NCBI GenBank assembly: GCA_023414875.1
Contig: JAEZMV010000015.1
Location: 62,001 to 126,000 of the forward strand
Origin: Bacillota bacterium
GTDB taxonomy: Bacteria; Bacillota; Clostridia; Lachnospirales; Lachnospiraceae
Direction of reading: 5' to 3'
Length of the DNA: 64,000 nucleotides
Part shown: positions 18,619 through 27,353 of the stretch, piece after piece
How the letters are laid out: every line of letters starts with the position of its first letter
Numbering within the stretch: position 1 is the first letter of the stretch
Notes under the pieces: model-generated
What the model was told of the DNA's origin: nothing
The model's input: the letters and a program-made list of their open reading frames with translations, nothing else
The model's database searches: none
Made by a program: the position numbers and the translations under genes

Positions 18619-18683
18619 AGAAGTAAAATGTTATTTTTTAGATTATATTATCTGGAATATATCTAACATAACATTTTACTTCT
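18619..18683. repeat. Long inverted repeat between hisD and hisB
   Basis: Perfect 16-base arms AGAAGTAAAATGTTAT (18619-18634) and the complement (18668-18683). The intervening 33 bases contain a further TTAGAT/ATCTAA pairing, giving a hairpin of more than 20 pairs inside the his transcript. It has no T-tract, so it is more likely an RNA stability or processing element than a terminator. Confidence 0.8.
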
Positions 18684-18719
18684 TTTAGAATTTACTTATT
18701 TTTATACAAATTCCAGATA

Positions 18720-20012
18720 CTACTCAAATCTTACCGCTATGGAATTTGCATGAGCAGTTAGGCCTTCTGAATTGGCAAAGGTTATAATATCTTTATAAAT
18801 AGGTTCAAGCGCCTCTCTGGAGTAGGAAATAATACTGGACTTTTTAATGAAATCGTCCACACTTAGGGGTGAAAAGAATTTTGCTGTTCCGTTCGTCGGA
18901 AGAATGTGGTTCGGTCCTGCCATATAATCACCGAGCGGTTCACTGGAATATTCACCAATGAAGATCGCACCGGCATTTTTTATCTTTGTCATAACCATAA
19001 ACGGATCCTTCGTCATTATCTCTAAGTGCTCGGAAGCTATTTCGTTCGCTGTATCAATTGCATCAGTCATGCTGTCGGCAATCATGATATAACCGTAATT
19101 ATCCAGTGATTTTAGCAATATCTCTTTTCTTGATAATTGCTCTACGAATTGTTCCACTTCCTTGGATACCTGTGTTGCTAATTCTTTGCTGGTGGTAATT
19201 AATATGGAAGACGCCAGTTCATCATGCTCTGCTTGGGATAATAAATCTGCCGCTACATATCTCGGATTTGCAGTTTCATCAGCAAGGACAAGAATTTCGC
19301 TGGGTCCTGCGATGGAATCGATGCTGACATGGCCGTAAACAGCTTTTTTTGCCAGGGCTACATAGATATTTCCAGGCCCTACTATTTTATCCACCTTAGC
19401 GATGCTTTCGGTTCCAAAGGCCAGTGCGGCAATTGCTTGAGCACCACCCACCTTATAGATTTCCGAAACACCGGCTTCCTTTGCCGCAACTAAGGTTCCC
19501 GGATTAACCTTTCCGTTCTTATCGGGAGGTGTCGTCATCGCAATTCTGCTAACCCCTGCAACCTTGGCCGGGATGACATTCATCAAAACTGAGGAGGGAT
19601 ATGCTGCTTTCCATCCTGGTACATAGACACCAACTGCCGCAATCGGAGTCACTTTCTGACCTAAGATTGTTCCGTTATCAGTAGTGTCAAACCAGCTGTA
19701 TTGTCTCTGTTTTACATGATAAGCTTCTATATTAATGATAGCCTTTCGAATGACCTCCACAACCGAAGGGTCTACCACTTTATATGCTTCTGCAATCTCA
19801 GCTTCGGTAACACGGATCGTATCCTTTGTTATTACAGCCTTGTCAAAACGTTCCGTATAAGTAAATAAGGCTTTATCCTTATTTAATTTCACATCATTTA
19901 AAATATTTGATACTACCTGAGTATATTCCTCATATTGATTGGGACTTCTTTTTAATAAGTCCTCTAGGATATTCTTTTTTGTTTCCGTGTTTAATTCTAT
20001 CATTCGCATCAT
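18720..20012 (-). CDS. hisD: Histidinol dehydrogenase HisD
   Basis: 430 residues, normal length. YVPGWKAAYPSSVLMNVIPA, KVDKIVGPGNIYVALAKK, DSIAGPSEILVLAD and SQAEHDELASSIL are family hallmarks; the zinc and catalytic His/Glu residues are present in SEHLEIMTKDP and GPNHILPTNG. It oxidises histidinol to histidine in two NAD-dependent steps. An ATG at 20012 follows AAAGGGATGG. hisB is downstream across a 171-base spacer that contains the inverted repeat. Confidence 0.97.
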   Translation of the reverse strand: MMRMIELNTETKKNILEDLLKRSPNQYEEYTQVVSNILNDVKLNKDKALFTYTERFDKAVITKDTIRVTEAEIAEAYKVVDPSVVEVIRKAIINIEAYHVKQRQYSWFDTTDNGTILGQKVTPIAAVGVYVPGWKAAYPSSVLMNVIPAKVAGVSRIAMTTPPDKNGKVNPGTLVAAKEAGVSEIYKVGGAQAIAALAFGTESIAKVDKIVGPGNIYVALAKKAVYGHVSIDSIAGPSEILVLADETANPRYVAADLLSQAEHDELASSILITTSKELATQVSKEVEQFVEQLSRKEILLKSLDNYGYIMIADSMTDAIDTANEIASEHLEIMTKDPFMVMTKIKNAGAIFIGEYSSEPLGDYMAGPNHILPTNGTAKFFSPLSVDDFIKKSSIISYSREALEPIYKDIITFANSEGLTAHANSIAVRFE

Positions 20013-20164
20013 TGTTATCCATCCCTTTCGACGATTTATTAATAAACTTATTTAAATTATATAATCATAAATCTATGTTCTTTAGCGCCTAGTTATACTT
20101 AGGTGTGTTTCATAAACGATTACCGGCTTTTTCAAAGGTACTTTAACTTCCATCTAAACTGATT

Positions 20165-20189
20165 AGCTTTGGACCCAGGGTACAAAGCT
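20165..20189. promoter_or_regulatory. 25-base near-perfect palindrome between hisG and hisD
   Basis: Outer arms AGCTTTG and CAAAGCT and inner arms ACCC and GGGT surround a central A; 11 of 12 positions pair. The size and symmetry suggest a dimeric protein-binding site or a very tight hairpin in the 215-base spacer. No regulator could be assigned. Confidence 0.5.
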
Positions 20190-20227
20190 GCCTGTGAAAA
20201 GCTCTGACTATATTTAAGTTTTATTAT

Positions 20228-20869
20228 TTAGCCCTGAGTAACTTCTTTTAGCGCTTTTATTATTTTCGTTATCCGCTCATGCTCCATCTTCATGCTAACC
20301 TCATTTACCACCATACGGGCTGATATGTTGCAGATTTCCTCCAATACCTCCAAACCGTTTTCTCTCAGGGTTGAGCCGGTTTCAACGATATCTACAATCA
20401 CCTCGGAGAGGCCAACGATCGGAGCGAGTTCAATCGATCCATTCAGCTTAATGATTTCAACCGTCTGATGCTTTTTATTATAAAAATAATCCTTTGCAAT
20501 GTTCGGATATTTTGTCGCCACCCGGATCAACTCTCCGTGCTGTAACAATTCCTTGGCAGAGGTCGGACCGGCCACGCACATTCTGCACCTGCCAAGCCCC
20601 AAATCGACTACTTCATACATCTTTCTGCCTTCTTCAAGGATGGTATCCTTTCCTACGAAACCAATATCCGCCGCCCCGTATTCGATATAAGTTGGAACAT
20701 CATTTGCTTTTGCTAAGAAGAATTTTAACTTAAGTTCTTCGTTTACAAAGATTAATTTTCTGGAGGACTTATCCTTGATTTCCTCACAGGTGATACCGAT
20801 TTTCTCTAATATTTCTAATGTATTTAACGCCAAACGGCCTTTCGCCAGGGCTATTGTTATATATCTCAT
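20228..20869 (-). CDS. hisG: ATP phosphoribosyltransferase, short form HisG
   Basis: 213 residues, the short (HisGS) form without the C-terminal regulatory domain. YITIALAKGRLA at the start, YGAADIGFVGKDTI and DIVETGSTLRENGLEVLEEI (the PRPP-binding segment) are diagnostic. It catalyses the first step of histidine synthesis and requires HisZ, whose gene is 90 bases upstream. The ATG follows GAGGAAGG. Confidence 0.97.
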   Translation of the reverse strand: MRYITIALAKGRLALNTLEILEKIGITCEEIKDKSSRKLIFVNEELKLKFFLAKANDVPTYIEYGAADIGFVGKDTILEEGRKMYEVVDLGLGRCRMCVAGPTSAKELLQHGELIRVATKYPNIAKDYFYNKKHQTVEIIKLNGSIELAPIVGLSEVIVDIVETGSTLRENGLEVLEEICNISARMVVNEVSMKMEHERITKIIKALKEVTQG

Positions 20870-20959
20870 ACATTCCTTCCTCTCTATCTACTAACAGAAC
20901 CAAATAACGAGTTACTCAATAGAAACATCAATACATAATGATGGAGTAATTCAAGGTGC

Positions 20960-22222
20960 TTATTGTAAAAATTGCTGCATTGGAGCTGCTTGTATCGTTC
21001 CTTCAGCGATATTCATAACCATAATCTCATCATCATTATCCAGATATAAGATGCCACCGATATTCATTCGTTTTGCGTAAGCAGCATAATCTTCGGGTGT
21101 CTTATTTTCGTTTGACTTTTGCAAAATTGTATTCATACCGTCCTCACGAAAATGTTTTGCCAAAGCAACCGCCTGTTTACGATAATTCTTCTTATATAAA
21201 ATCAAGGTATCAGAAGCCTCCGGTTCTTGTAAAAGCTTTTGCCTTGACAGAGCAAGCATTAGCTGGTCAATTACAATGGCTAGACCGATCGCCGGAGCTT
21301 CTTTGCCGAATTGCCCCACCAGATTATCATAACGTCCTCCGGTTGCTATCGCATCTCCGGTGCTGTAGGTATAAGCCTTAAAGATAATTCCGGTATAGTA
21401 ATTGTATTTGCTGAGCATTCCTAGATCAAAGGAAACATAGTTCTCATATCCGTACTCTGTTAATATTACGTAAAGCTTTTCCAGTCGTTCAATTGCTTTC
21501 AGAGCCCGTTGATTATTAGTAAGCCTCCTTGCACGATCAAGAATATCCAGGGTTCCGAATAATTCAGGTAGTTTTAAGAATATTTCCTTCAGACTATTGT
21601 TCATTTCCCTTGCCCTGATAATTTCTTCCACACCGAACATATTCTTCTTCTCGATGAGCTCACGGAGGTTTGTTACCTCTTCTTCCTCTTCAAAGCCTGC
21701 TTCTTCAACCAAAGCACGAAAGAAATCTGCATCACCGATTTCTAACTGAAACTCCTTTAAGCCGGATTGTAACAGACATTCAATGGTCAACGCCAACATC
21801 TCTGCATCAGCTTCCGTGCTGTCATCATTTATCAACTCTGCTCCCAGCTGAGTTGCTTCCTTTAATTTACCTTGATAACTGGTATTATTAATAAAGGTAT
21901 TTCCGATATAGCATAAACGAATCGGAAGGTTCTCGTCTTTATAATACTTCGCAGCACAGCGTGCGATGGAAGGTGTTATATCCGGTCTTAACACCAGAGT
22001 GTTGCCATCCCGATCAAAAAATTTATACATATCCTTCGAAGCGACTGTTCCGCGCTCCTGACTGAAGATATCAAAAAACTCAAAGCTTGGAGTCTGTATA
22101 TCGCGGAAACCAAAATGCTCAAGCACATGATGGAGGTTGTTCTGTAACGTTAATTTCGTTACGCATTCCGAATTATAGATGTCTCTTACTCCCTCTGGTG
22201 TATGTAGTAGTTTTTCCTTCAT
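20960..22222 (-). CDS. hisZ: ATP phosphoribosyltransferase regulatory subunit HisZ
   Basis: 420 residues. It is a histidyl-tRNA synthetase paralogue: LLHTPEGVRDIY, FGFRDIQTPSFEFFD, motif-2-like LVLRPDITPSIARC and YYTGIIFKAY. It partners the short HisG for allosteric control by histidine rather than charging tRNA. The ATG at 22222 is preferred; upstream TTG and GTG codons in frame lack spacing from the ribosome site. First gene of the his operon, 72 bases after the end of the promoter/inverted repeat. Confidence 0.95.
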   Translation of the reverse strand: MKEKLLHTPEGVRDIYNSECVTKLTLQNNLHHVLEHFGFRDIQTPSFEFFDIFSQERGTVASKDMYKFFDRDGNTLVLRPDITPSIARCAAKYYKDENLPIRLCYIGNTFINNTSYQGKLKEATQLGAELINDDSTEADAEMLALTIECLLQSGLKEFQLEIGDADFFRALVEEAGFEEEEEVTNLRELIEKKNMFGVEEIIRAREMNNSLKEIFLKLPELFGTLDILDRARRLTNNQRALKAIERLEKLYVILTEYGYENYVSFDLGMLSKYNYYTGIIFKAYTYSTGDAIATGGRYDNLVGQFGKEAPAIGLAIVIDQLMLALSRQKLLQEPEASDTLILYKKNYRKQAVALAKHFREDGMNTILQKSNENKTPEDYAAYAKRMNIGGILYLDNDDEIMVMNIAEGTIQAAPMQQFLQ

Positions 22223-22294
22223 AATAAGCACCAAGCCTTTCCTTAACCATATTATTAATACATAATAAATTAATACGAAACCTGTTTTATAAGC

Positions 22295-22332
22295 TTTAGT
22301 GTTGTAACGTGATAATTCGCTACCACACTAAA
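22295..22332 (-). promoter_or_regulatory. Inverted repeat at the his operon start site, candidate operator
   Basis: Perfect arms TTTAGTGT and ACACTAAA (22295-22302, 22325-22332) enclose a second imperfect dyad, GTAGCG and CGTTAC on the minus strand. It begins about ten bases downstream of the -10 box, covering the expected transcription start. That position suits a histidine-responsive repressor or an early RNA hairpin. Confidence 0.6.
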
Positions 22333-22342
22333 TGTTTTGTAC

Positions 22343-22371
22343 ATTATAAATTATTCTTATTATGATGTCAA
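22343..22371 (-). promoter_or_regulatory. Sigma-A promoter of the his operon
   Basis: On the minus strand TTGACA (22371-22366), exactly 17 bases, TATAAT (22348-22343): both hexamers are full consensus. Such a strong promoter would need repression, consistent with the dyad at the start site. Confidence 0.93.
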
Positions 22372-22510
22372 TCAAATTAATTAAATTTAATTTCAGCTTC
22401 TTAAGAAAGCCATCAATTTCATAACACTCGTATAATCTCTTAACCACATTTTATTACTATTTCTTCATGATGTTCTTTGATAAATTGAAAGGCTTTATCT
22501 AGAAAATCCT

Positions 22511-23218
22511 CTATACTAGTTTTTCATTAAATATATTTATAATATGTTGTTCAAATGAAATCCCATTCCAACTATTTTGATAGAACTTTTCATAAGCTCT
22601 CTGTGGATATGGAGCCACCTCCTGCAATTTAGGAGAATTTAAGGTGGGGTCAACCGACATTTCTTCAAGAAACCATAAAACTTCCGGATGTGTGGATTCT
22701 CTAGTTAGGGTATATCCATGCATCTGTTTCCACTTTTCAAATAGAATAAAGTGATTAATTTCATGAAGACTAGCTCGTATCACTGTCTCTTCTGGAGTTT
22801 GATAATGAAGCCAGAATGCTTTATCTAAAACATTTCTGGGAAATACAGCGTATAACCCAAGATAACACGCAATTTCTTTATATTTCTCAGGCCAATTCAT
22901 CTCAAATAAATCTATCATCCTTTCAAGAATTACCGGAAATATTGAGTCAAATCTTTTCTGTAATTCTACCTTTCTCTCCAGCATTGCTTTCCTGTTTTTT
23001 TCGTACTCCAAGTAAATCACTTTTTCAACAATATTATATATTTCTTTATTTGAAAAATCCTCTTTGATCTTTTCTTTTAAACCAGGAAACGTATGAAATA
23101 CTCTATCTTGAAAAGGAAGGCTGGTATTCGTTCGAGAATTTTCTCTATATAATAATTCAGATATTGATTTTACATTAAAATCAATATCCGATATCTTAAC
23201 TTTTATATGTGGAAGCAT
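22511..23218 (-). CDS. Unrecognised protein with a HExxH zincin motif
   Basis: 235 residues from the ATG at 23218, eight bases after GGAGAGG. No family could be named. The sequence contains HEINH (about residues 158-162) inside a helix ASLHEINHFILFEKW, the pattern of zinc metalloproteases, followed about 30 residues later by EVLWFLEEMSVD, which could give the third ligand. There is no signal peptide or membrane segment, so it should be cytoplasmic. It may be a peptidase or a non-catalytic zincin-fold protein. It is alone between the his operon promoter and a tandem repeat. Confidence 0.7.
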   Translation of the reverse strand: MLPHIKVKISDIDFNVKSISELLYRENSRTNTSLPFQDRVFHTFPGLKEKIKEDFSNKEIYNIVEKVIYLEYEKNRKAMLERKVELQKRFDSIFPVILERMIDLFEMNWPEKYKEIACYLGLYAVFPRNVLDKAFWLHYQTPEETVIRASLHEINHFILFEKWKQMHGYTLTRESTHPEVLWFLEEMSVDPTLNSPKLQEVAPYPQRAYEKFYQNSWNGISFEQHIINIFNEKLV

Positions 23219-23279
23219 CAATAATACCTCTCCTCTCATTAAGGAATACATATTATAGAGAATTCTGAGATCTCATATA

Positions 23280-23390
23280 ATCTTGTATAAAAGTGATCTT
23301 GTATAATAGCGATCTTGTCTTAGAGTGATCTTGTTTAGAGTGATCTTTAATTAGAGTGATGTTGTATTATAATGATCTTGAATTATACGC
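23280..23390. repeat. Imperfect tandem repeat, seven units of about 16 bases
   Basis: Consecutive units start at 23280, 23296, 23312, 23328, 23343, 23359 and 23375, each a variant of ATCTTGTATTAGAGTG; the fourth is 15 bases. It fills the spacer upstream of the HExxH gene and ends eight bases before the stop of the editing-domain gene. Confidence 0.88.
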
Positions 23391-23397
23391 TCTAGTA

Positions 23398-23946
23398 TTA
23401 TAAATCTACGAAAATAGGCTCATGCTTTACGAAGGGAAGAAACTTTTCTAAAAGATCGACGGTCTTAATGCGAAGGCTCGTGGTATTGATACAAGGATGA
23501 CAGCCAAAGTATTCTTCTTTTATGATATCAGAATCAATCAACAGCTGTACCTGATTCTCTTTATCATTCATAAGTCCCAGAACACTTACTGATCCTGGCG
23601 TAATATCAAGGAGCTTCTCCATATATTCTGCCGGAGCAAAGGATAGTCTCGCCGAATTAATCTGACCTGATAAATCCTTTGTATTAAATTTTTTATTCCC
23701 TGGCATCATCAACAGATAAAACTTCGTTTTTTGAGTATTGCATAGAAATAGATTCTTACATATCGTAATCTGTAACAGCTGATCGACTTCCTGGCAATCC
23801 TCAATCGTTTTTGCTTCACCATGATCCAACCGTAAATAAGGAATCCCCAGGTTCTCCAATATATCATAGGTTCTATTTTCTTTCTCCAGCCTGGACTCCG
23901 GATCCGGTCGGTCAGTATAAATTGTCCTATCTATTTGAATGATCAT
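23398..23946 (-). CDS. Prolyl-tRNA editing-like protein (YbaK/ProX, PrdX type)
   Basis: 182 residues. YDILENLGIPYLRLDHGEAKTIEDC, then KNLFLCNTQKTKFYLLMM and LSFAPAEYMEKLLDITPGSVSVLGLMND are typical of the freestanding PrdX/ProXp-ala family, which deacylates Ala-tRNA-Pro or similar mischarged tRNA. The lysine of the active site is in the CKNLFL segment. The ATG at 23946 is used because an ATG at 23955 directly abuts the AAAGG ribosome site. It follows recU by 33 bases. Confidence 0.9.
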   Translation of the reverse strand: MIIQIDRTIYTDRPDPESRLEKENRTYDILENLGIPYLRLDHGEAKTIEDCQEVDQLLQITICKNLFLCNTQKTKFYLLMMPGNKKFNTKDLSGQINSARLSFAPAEYMEKLLDITPGSVSVLGLMNDKENQVQLLIDSDIIKEEYFGCHPCINTTSLRIKTVDLLEKFLPFVKHEPIFVDL

Positions 23947-23979
23947 AATGCTCATCCTTTCTCTTTCATTGTTTGCACT

Positions 23980-24519
23980 TTATATGTATTCTCTTCGTTC
24001 CAAATCCTTATTTAATATTTCGAGATAATGAATGCAACCGCCGCCCTGCAGGGTGATTTGATAGGTTGGATCTAGTTCATCAAAGCGAAAGCTTTTTCTT
24101 TGCCCGGAAACAGCTCTTTCCCAGAATTCATAGAGCTTATCAAAGGTTAAATAATAATAAATATCTCGTTTTTTATAATAGATCAAGAGAAAAGCTATAC
24201 CACTTTGCTCTTCAAACTCCTTCATAAATGCTATCTGATGATCATGAACATTGTTCATATTAAAGGTATCTACCGCGCACTCTTTTGCATCAAAACAGAC
24301 GGGCACACCTTGAACTACACCGATATAGTCAACCGTGCTCTTCTGTTCAAAATAGGCTAGTGTGATATGCCGGTTTTCCTTATCTATATTGATTGGTGTG
24401 ATAGGCGTTGGAACCTTTTGAATTAAGGCTAATTTTTTTTCACGATATTTGTTATTCGTAAGGTTAATCATTTCCTCCAGCATAGAGCCTCTTAGGCCTC
24501 TGGAATTCCATGACGGCAT
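23980..24519 (-). CDS. recU: Holliday junction resolvase RecU
   Basis: 179 residues. NSRGLRGSMLEEMINLTNNKY and QKVPTPITPI match the N-terminus of RecU; the nuclease core KSTVDYIGVVQGVPVCFDAKE has the catalytic Asp and the D-x-K segment (Asp in place of the more common Glu before Ala-Lys), and HDHQIAFMKEF follows. RecU cleaves four-way junctions in recombination repair. It is not next to a penicillin-binding protein gene as in Bacillus. The ATG follows AAAGGAGG. Confidence 0.9.
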   Translation of the reverse strand: MPSWNSRGLRGSMLEEMINLTNNKYREKKLALIQKVPTPITPINIDKENRHITLAYFEQKSTVDYIGVVQGVPVCFDAKECAVDTFNMNNVHDHQIAFMKEFEEQSGIAFLLIYYKKRDIYYYLTFDKLYEFWERAVSGQRKSFRFDELDPTYQITLQGGGCIHYLEILNKDLERREYI

Positions 24520-24671
24520 ATCAGCACCTCCTTTTATTAATAATCATAGAGCATGTATACATCTCAGATATTCTTTGTATGATTGAATTAGCATTAAGAT
24601 ATTTCCAATCTTCTAACTATAACATTACTCATGTAATCTTTGACTATAGACTTCTTCATATTAAAATTGAA

Positions 24672-25673
24672 TCAAAAGATATCCTTCCTGATCCTCTCAA
24701 ACAGCTCCGGTGCGGCAGCAGTAAATTCCTGATTGGATAAATGATTCAATTCACCCACAACCTTAGGAAATATCATTCGTTGAGAATGAAGTAATTGATG
24801 TGTCAGTTGATACTTCGTCTTAAAAAAATGATTTGTCCTTTGATCTCCATACTTAAAATCCCCTATCAAAGGATGTCCGATACTTGCCAGGTGGGCTCTG
24901 ATTTGATGCGATCGTCCGGTAATCAGCTTCACCCTAAGTAACGTAAAGCTTCCAGAGGGTTCCTCATTTTCGTTCCTTTTACTATTACTTTTTTGATATG
25001 CAATCGGTTCATATTCCGTGCAGATGTAATCCGTTCCTTCTATCTGATTGTGGAAGATTTTCACCTGATTTTTCTCTTCATCCTTGCTTAAATACCCTTC
25101 AATCCGTTGTTTACTCTCAAGCTTGCCTTTAACAATACAAAGATAATATTTATCCAGAGATCTGTCTTTTAATAATCTTGCCATTTCCTGAAGTCCCAGG
25201 AGTGATTTACCGGCGATCAAAATACCACTGGTATTACGATCTAAGCGGTTACAGATACCCGGCTTAAAGCTGGTTAACTGCTCTTTCGTAATCTGCTTCG
25301 TCTCCAGTAAATAAGATATTACATGCTCAACCATAGAGATATCATTCTTTTCTGCTTTCTGAGATAATACTCCGAGTGGTTTATTTATCACAATAATATG
25401 CTTGTCCTCATATATAACATCTAGCCGCTCTTTCACTTCCACCATACTGACGATTTCACTGAATTGTTCTATTGTTTCATCCGAAAGAAACAGTTTGACC
25501 TCATCATCAACGGCAAGCTTCTCTGAGCCATCTGCCTTTTTCCCGTTTAAGGTGATATTCTTTTTTCTCAGCATTTTATAGATAAAGCTTTTGGGAGCTT
25601 TATTCAAAACTTTTATCAGGAGCTTATCAAGTCGCTGCCCAGCTTCATTTTGTTGAATATTAATTGATTTCAT
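24672..25673 (-). CDS. RluA-family 23S rRNA/tRNA pseudouridine synthase
   Basis: 333 residues. An S4 RNA-binding domain at the N-terminus (AGQRLDKLLIKVLNKAPKSF) precedes the catalytic domain, whose signature NRLDRNTSGI carries the catalytic Asp. TGRSHQIRAHLASIGHPLIGD closes the active site. The protein resembles RluC/RluD but the target uridines cannot be fixed by sequence. It stands alone on the minus strand with GGGAG upstream of the ATG. Confidence 0.93.
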   Translation of the reverse strand: MKSINIQQNEAGQRLDKLLIKVLNKAPKSFIYKMLRKKNITLNGKKADGSEKLAVDDEVKLFLSDETIEQFSEIVSMVEVKERLDVIYEDKHIIVINKPLGVLSQKAEKNDISMVEHVISYLLETKQITKEQLTSFKPGICNRLDRNTSGILIAGKSLLGLQEMARLLKDRSLDKYYLCIVKGKLESKQRIEGYLSKDEEKNQVKIFHNQIEGTDYICTEYEPIAYQKSNSKRNENEEPSGSFTLLRVKLITGRSHQIRAHLASIGHPLIGDFKYGDQRTNHFFKTKYQLTHQLLHSQRMIFPKVVGELNHLSNQEFTAAAPELFERIRKDIF

Positions 25674-25765
25674 CTTCGTTTGCTCCCAACCTGTCTACAT
25701 AGTATTTCCATCAAAGCTATAACAATTAACCTGTACTGACAGCCATCCTATCTATTTTTACCCAA

Positions 25766-26413
25766 CTAAGATAATACCTCAGAAATGGAATTCACAAAAT
25801 AATCAGCTAGCTTTATCTTTTCTTTTTGATACTTTTCCGAAAATTTATCGTATACAGCACATACCTTCATATTAGCATTTTTTCCAGCCATAACCCCCTG
25901 AAGTACATCTTCAAACACCAGGCATCTGGAGGGTTTGGCACCTAAGTCTTTCGCAACTAATAAAAAAATGTCGGGCGAAGGCTTACCCTTAGCAACTTCA
26001 CAGGAGGTACGAATCGATACAAAATAATCCTTAATCTTATGTTTCTCTATGATCAAGTCTACTAGTTCTCTGGAATTACTGGTTGCAATCCCGGCGGGGA
26101 TATTCTGTTGTTTCAAGTACTTTAACAAAGAAATCACTCCCTCCTTTAAGGGGACTTCATTCATATATTTATTCCAAGCCATCTGATTCCAATCACTTTT
26201 TATTTGATCCAAGCTATCCGGCAAATCAAAACGCTGTTTAAAATAAATTGCAGTTTCCGAAAAGCTCATACCTTCAATTTTACCTTGCAGATCCGTTGGT
26301 AACGAAATACCAAACCGGTTCAGATATTCAATATCAATGCTTTCCCACATCCACATGGAATCCACTAAGGTGCCATCCAAATCAAAAATAACTGCATCTA
26401 TATCCTTTAACAT
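25766..26413 (-). CDS. HAD superfamily hydrolase, subfamily IA
   Basis: 215 residues. The nucleophile motif DAVIFDLDGTLVDS gives Asp11 and Asp13; GIATSNSRELV is motif II and KPSPDIFLL with FEDVLQGVMAG are motifs III/IV. It fits beta-phosphoglucomutase-like phosphatases with a helical cap; the substrate is not evident. The ATG at 26413 follows AAAGGAG; a longer start at 26446 would put that site inside the gene. Confidence 0.9.
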   Translation of the reverse strand: MLKDIDAVIFDLDGTLVDSMWMWESIDIEYLNRFGISLPTDLQGKIEGMSFSETAIYFKQRFDLPDSLDQIKSDWNQMAWNKYMNEVPLKEGVISLLKYLKQQNIPAGIATSNSRELVDLIIEKHKIKDYFVSIRTSCEVAKGKPSPDIFLLVAKDLGAKPSRCLVFEDVLQGVMAGKNANMKVCAVYDKFSEKYQKEKIKLADYFVNSISEVLS

Positions 26414-26612
26414 AATGTCTCCTTTTGTAGTTTCATAATAATCCATATATTTGTAAAATTTGTTAATAACTATTCCGTATCATTTATGCGTCTTAAAACG
26501 AGGGAAGAACAAGGTGTATGCCATTGAACGAACAGACTCTTTCTAACTGAGTACATATTTCAATAAGCTTAATTAATAAGTTCCTTATACAAAATAAAAT
26601 ATTGACTTAAAT

Positions 26613-27341
26613 TTATTTTGTATTAATATCCTTTAGATATTGAATTTCCTCAGCTGTTAATTCACGATATTCTCCCGGTGTTAAATCCGGATCCAAAGAT
26701 AGGCCCCCCATAGACATTCGTTTTAAATAAATCACCTCTTTACCTACCGCTTCAAACATTCGCTTTACTTGATGAAACTTACCTTCCTGGAGGGTGATTT
26801 CTATTTCTGATATTTGATCCGATTTTAATATCTTCAGCTTCGCCGGAAGGGTTATCTTCTCTTCCCCGATATCAATCCCATTAGAAAATTTTTTTTGATC
26901 GTCTACGGTAACTTTACCGTTTACCTTAGCATAATACAGCTTATCGACATGCTTTTTCGGTGAAAGCAGCTGATGTGCCAGATCACCGTCATTGGTGATC
27001 AGCAGAAGCCCTTCCGTATCCTTATCCAATCTACCAACAGGGAATAAGTCCTTTCCCTTCTTGTCATGAATCAGATCAAGTACGGTCTTACTAACATTAT
27101 CCATCGTAGCAGACACGACTCCGGCAGGCTTATGAAGCATACAGTATACGTAATCAATATAATTTACTTTAGCATCATCAAATAGAATTTCATCCGACTG
27201 TATGGACACCTTATTTTCAGGTTTCGTACAGATTTCTCCGTTTACTTTGACTCTGCCCTTCCGAATCCATAACTTGATTTCACTTCTTGTACCAATTCCC
27301 ATATCAGCAAGATATTTATCCAGACGTAACAGTTCTGCCAT
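26613..27341 (-). CDS. RsuA-family pseudouridine synthase
   Basis: 242 residues. An N-terminal S4 domain (RLDKYLADMGIGTRSEIKLWI) is followed by the catalytic PVGRLDKDTEGLLLITNDGDLAH, with the family Asp. MLHKPAGVVSATMD is also conserved. The size and YLKRMSMGGLSLDPDLTPGEYR fit RsuA, the 16S rRNA U516 enzyme, better than RluB/E/F. It starts 12 bases after the RsmF-type gene with GGAGG upstream, so the two are probably co-expressed. Confidence 0.92.
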   Translation of the reverse strand: MAELLRLDKYLADMGIGTRSEIKLWIRKGRVKVNGEICTKPENKVSIQSDEILFDDAKVNYIDYVYCMLHKPAGVVSATMDNVSKTVLDLIHDKKGKDLFPVGRLDKDTEGLLLITNDGDLAHQLLSPKKHVDKLYYAKVNGKVTVDDQKKFSNGIDIGEEKITLPAKLKILKSDQISEIEITLQEGKFHQVKRMFEAVGKEVIYLKRMSMGGLSLDPDLTPGEYRELTAEEIQYLKDINTK

Positions 27342-27353
27342 ATATAACCTCCA

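Noticed and set aside
22223..22510. T-box or histidine attenuator leader before hisZ
   Set aside because: No GGGTGG-type T-box core and no histidine-rich leader peptide were found; alaS also lacks a T-box.
23280..23390. CRISPR array
   Set aside because: Units are contiguous without spacers and degenerate; no cas gene is nearby. The same applies to the arrays at 44776, 54442 and 1281.
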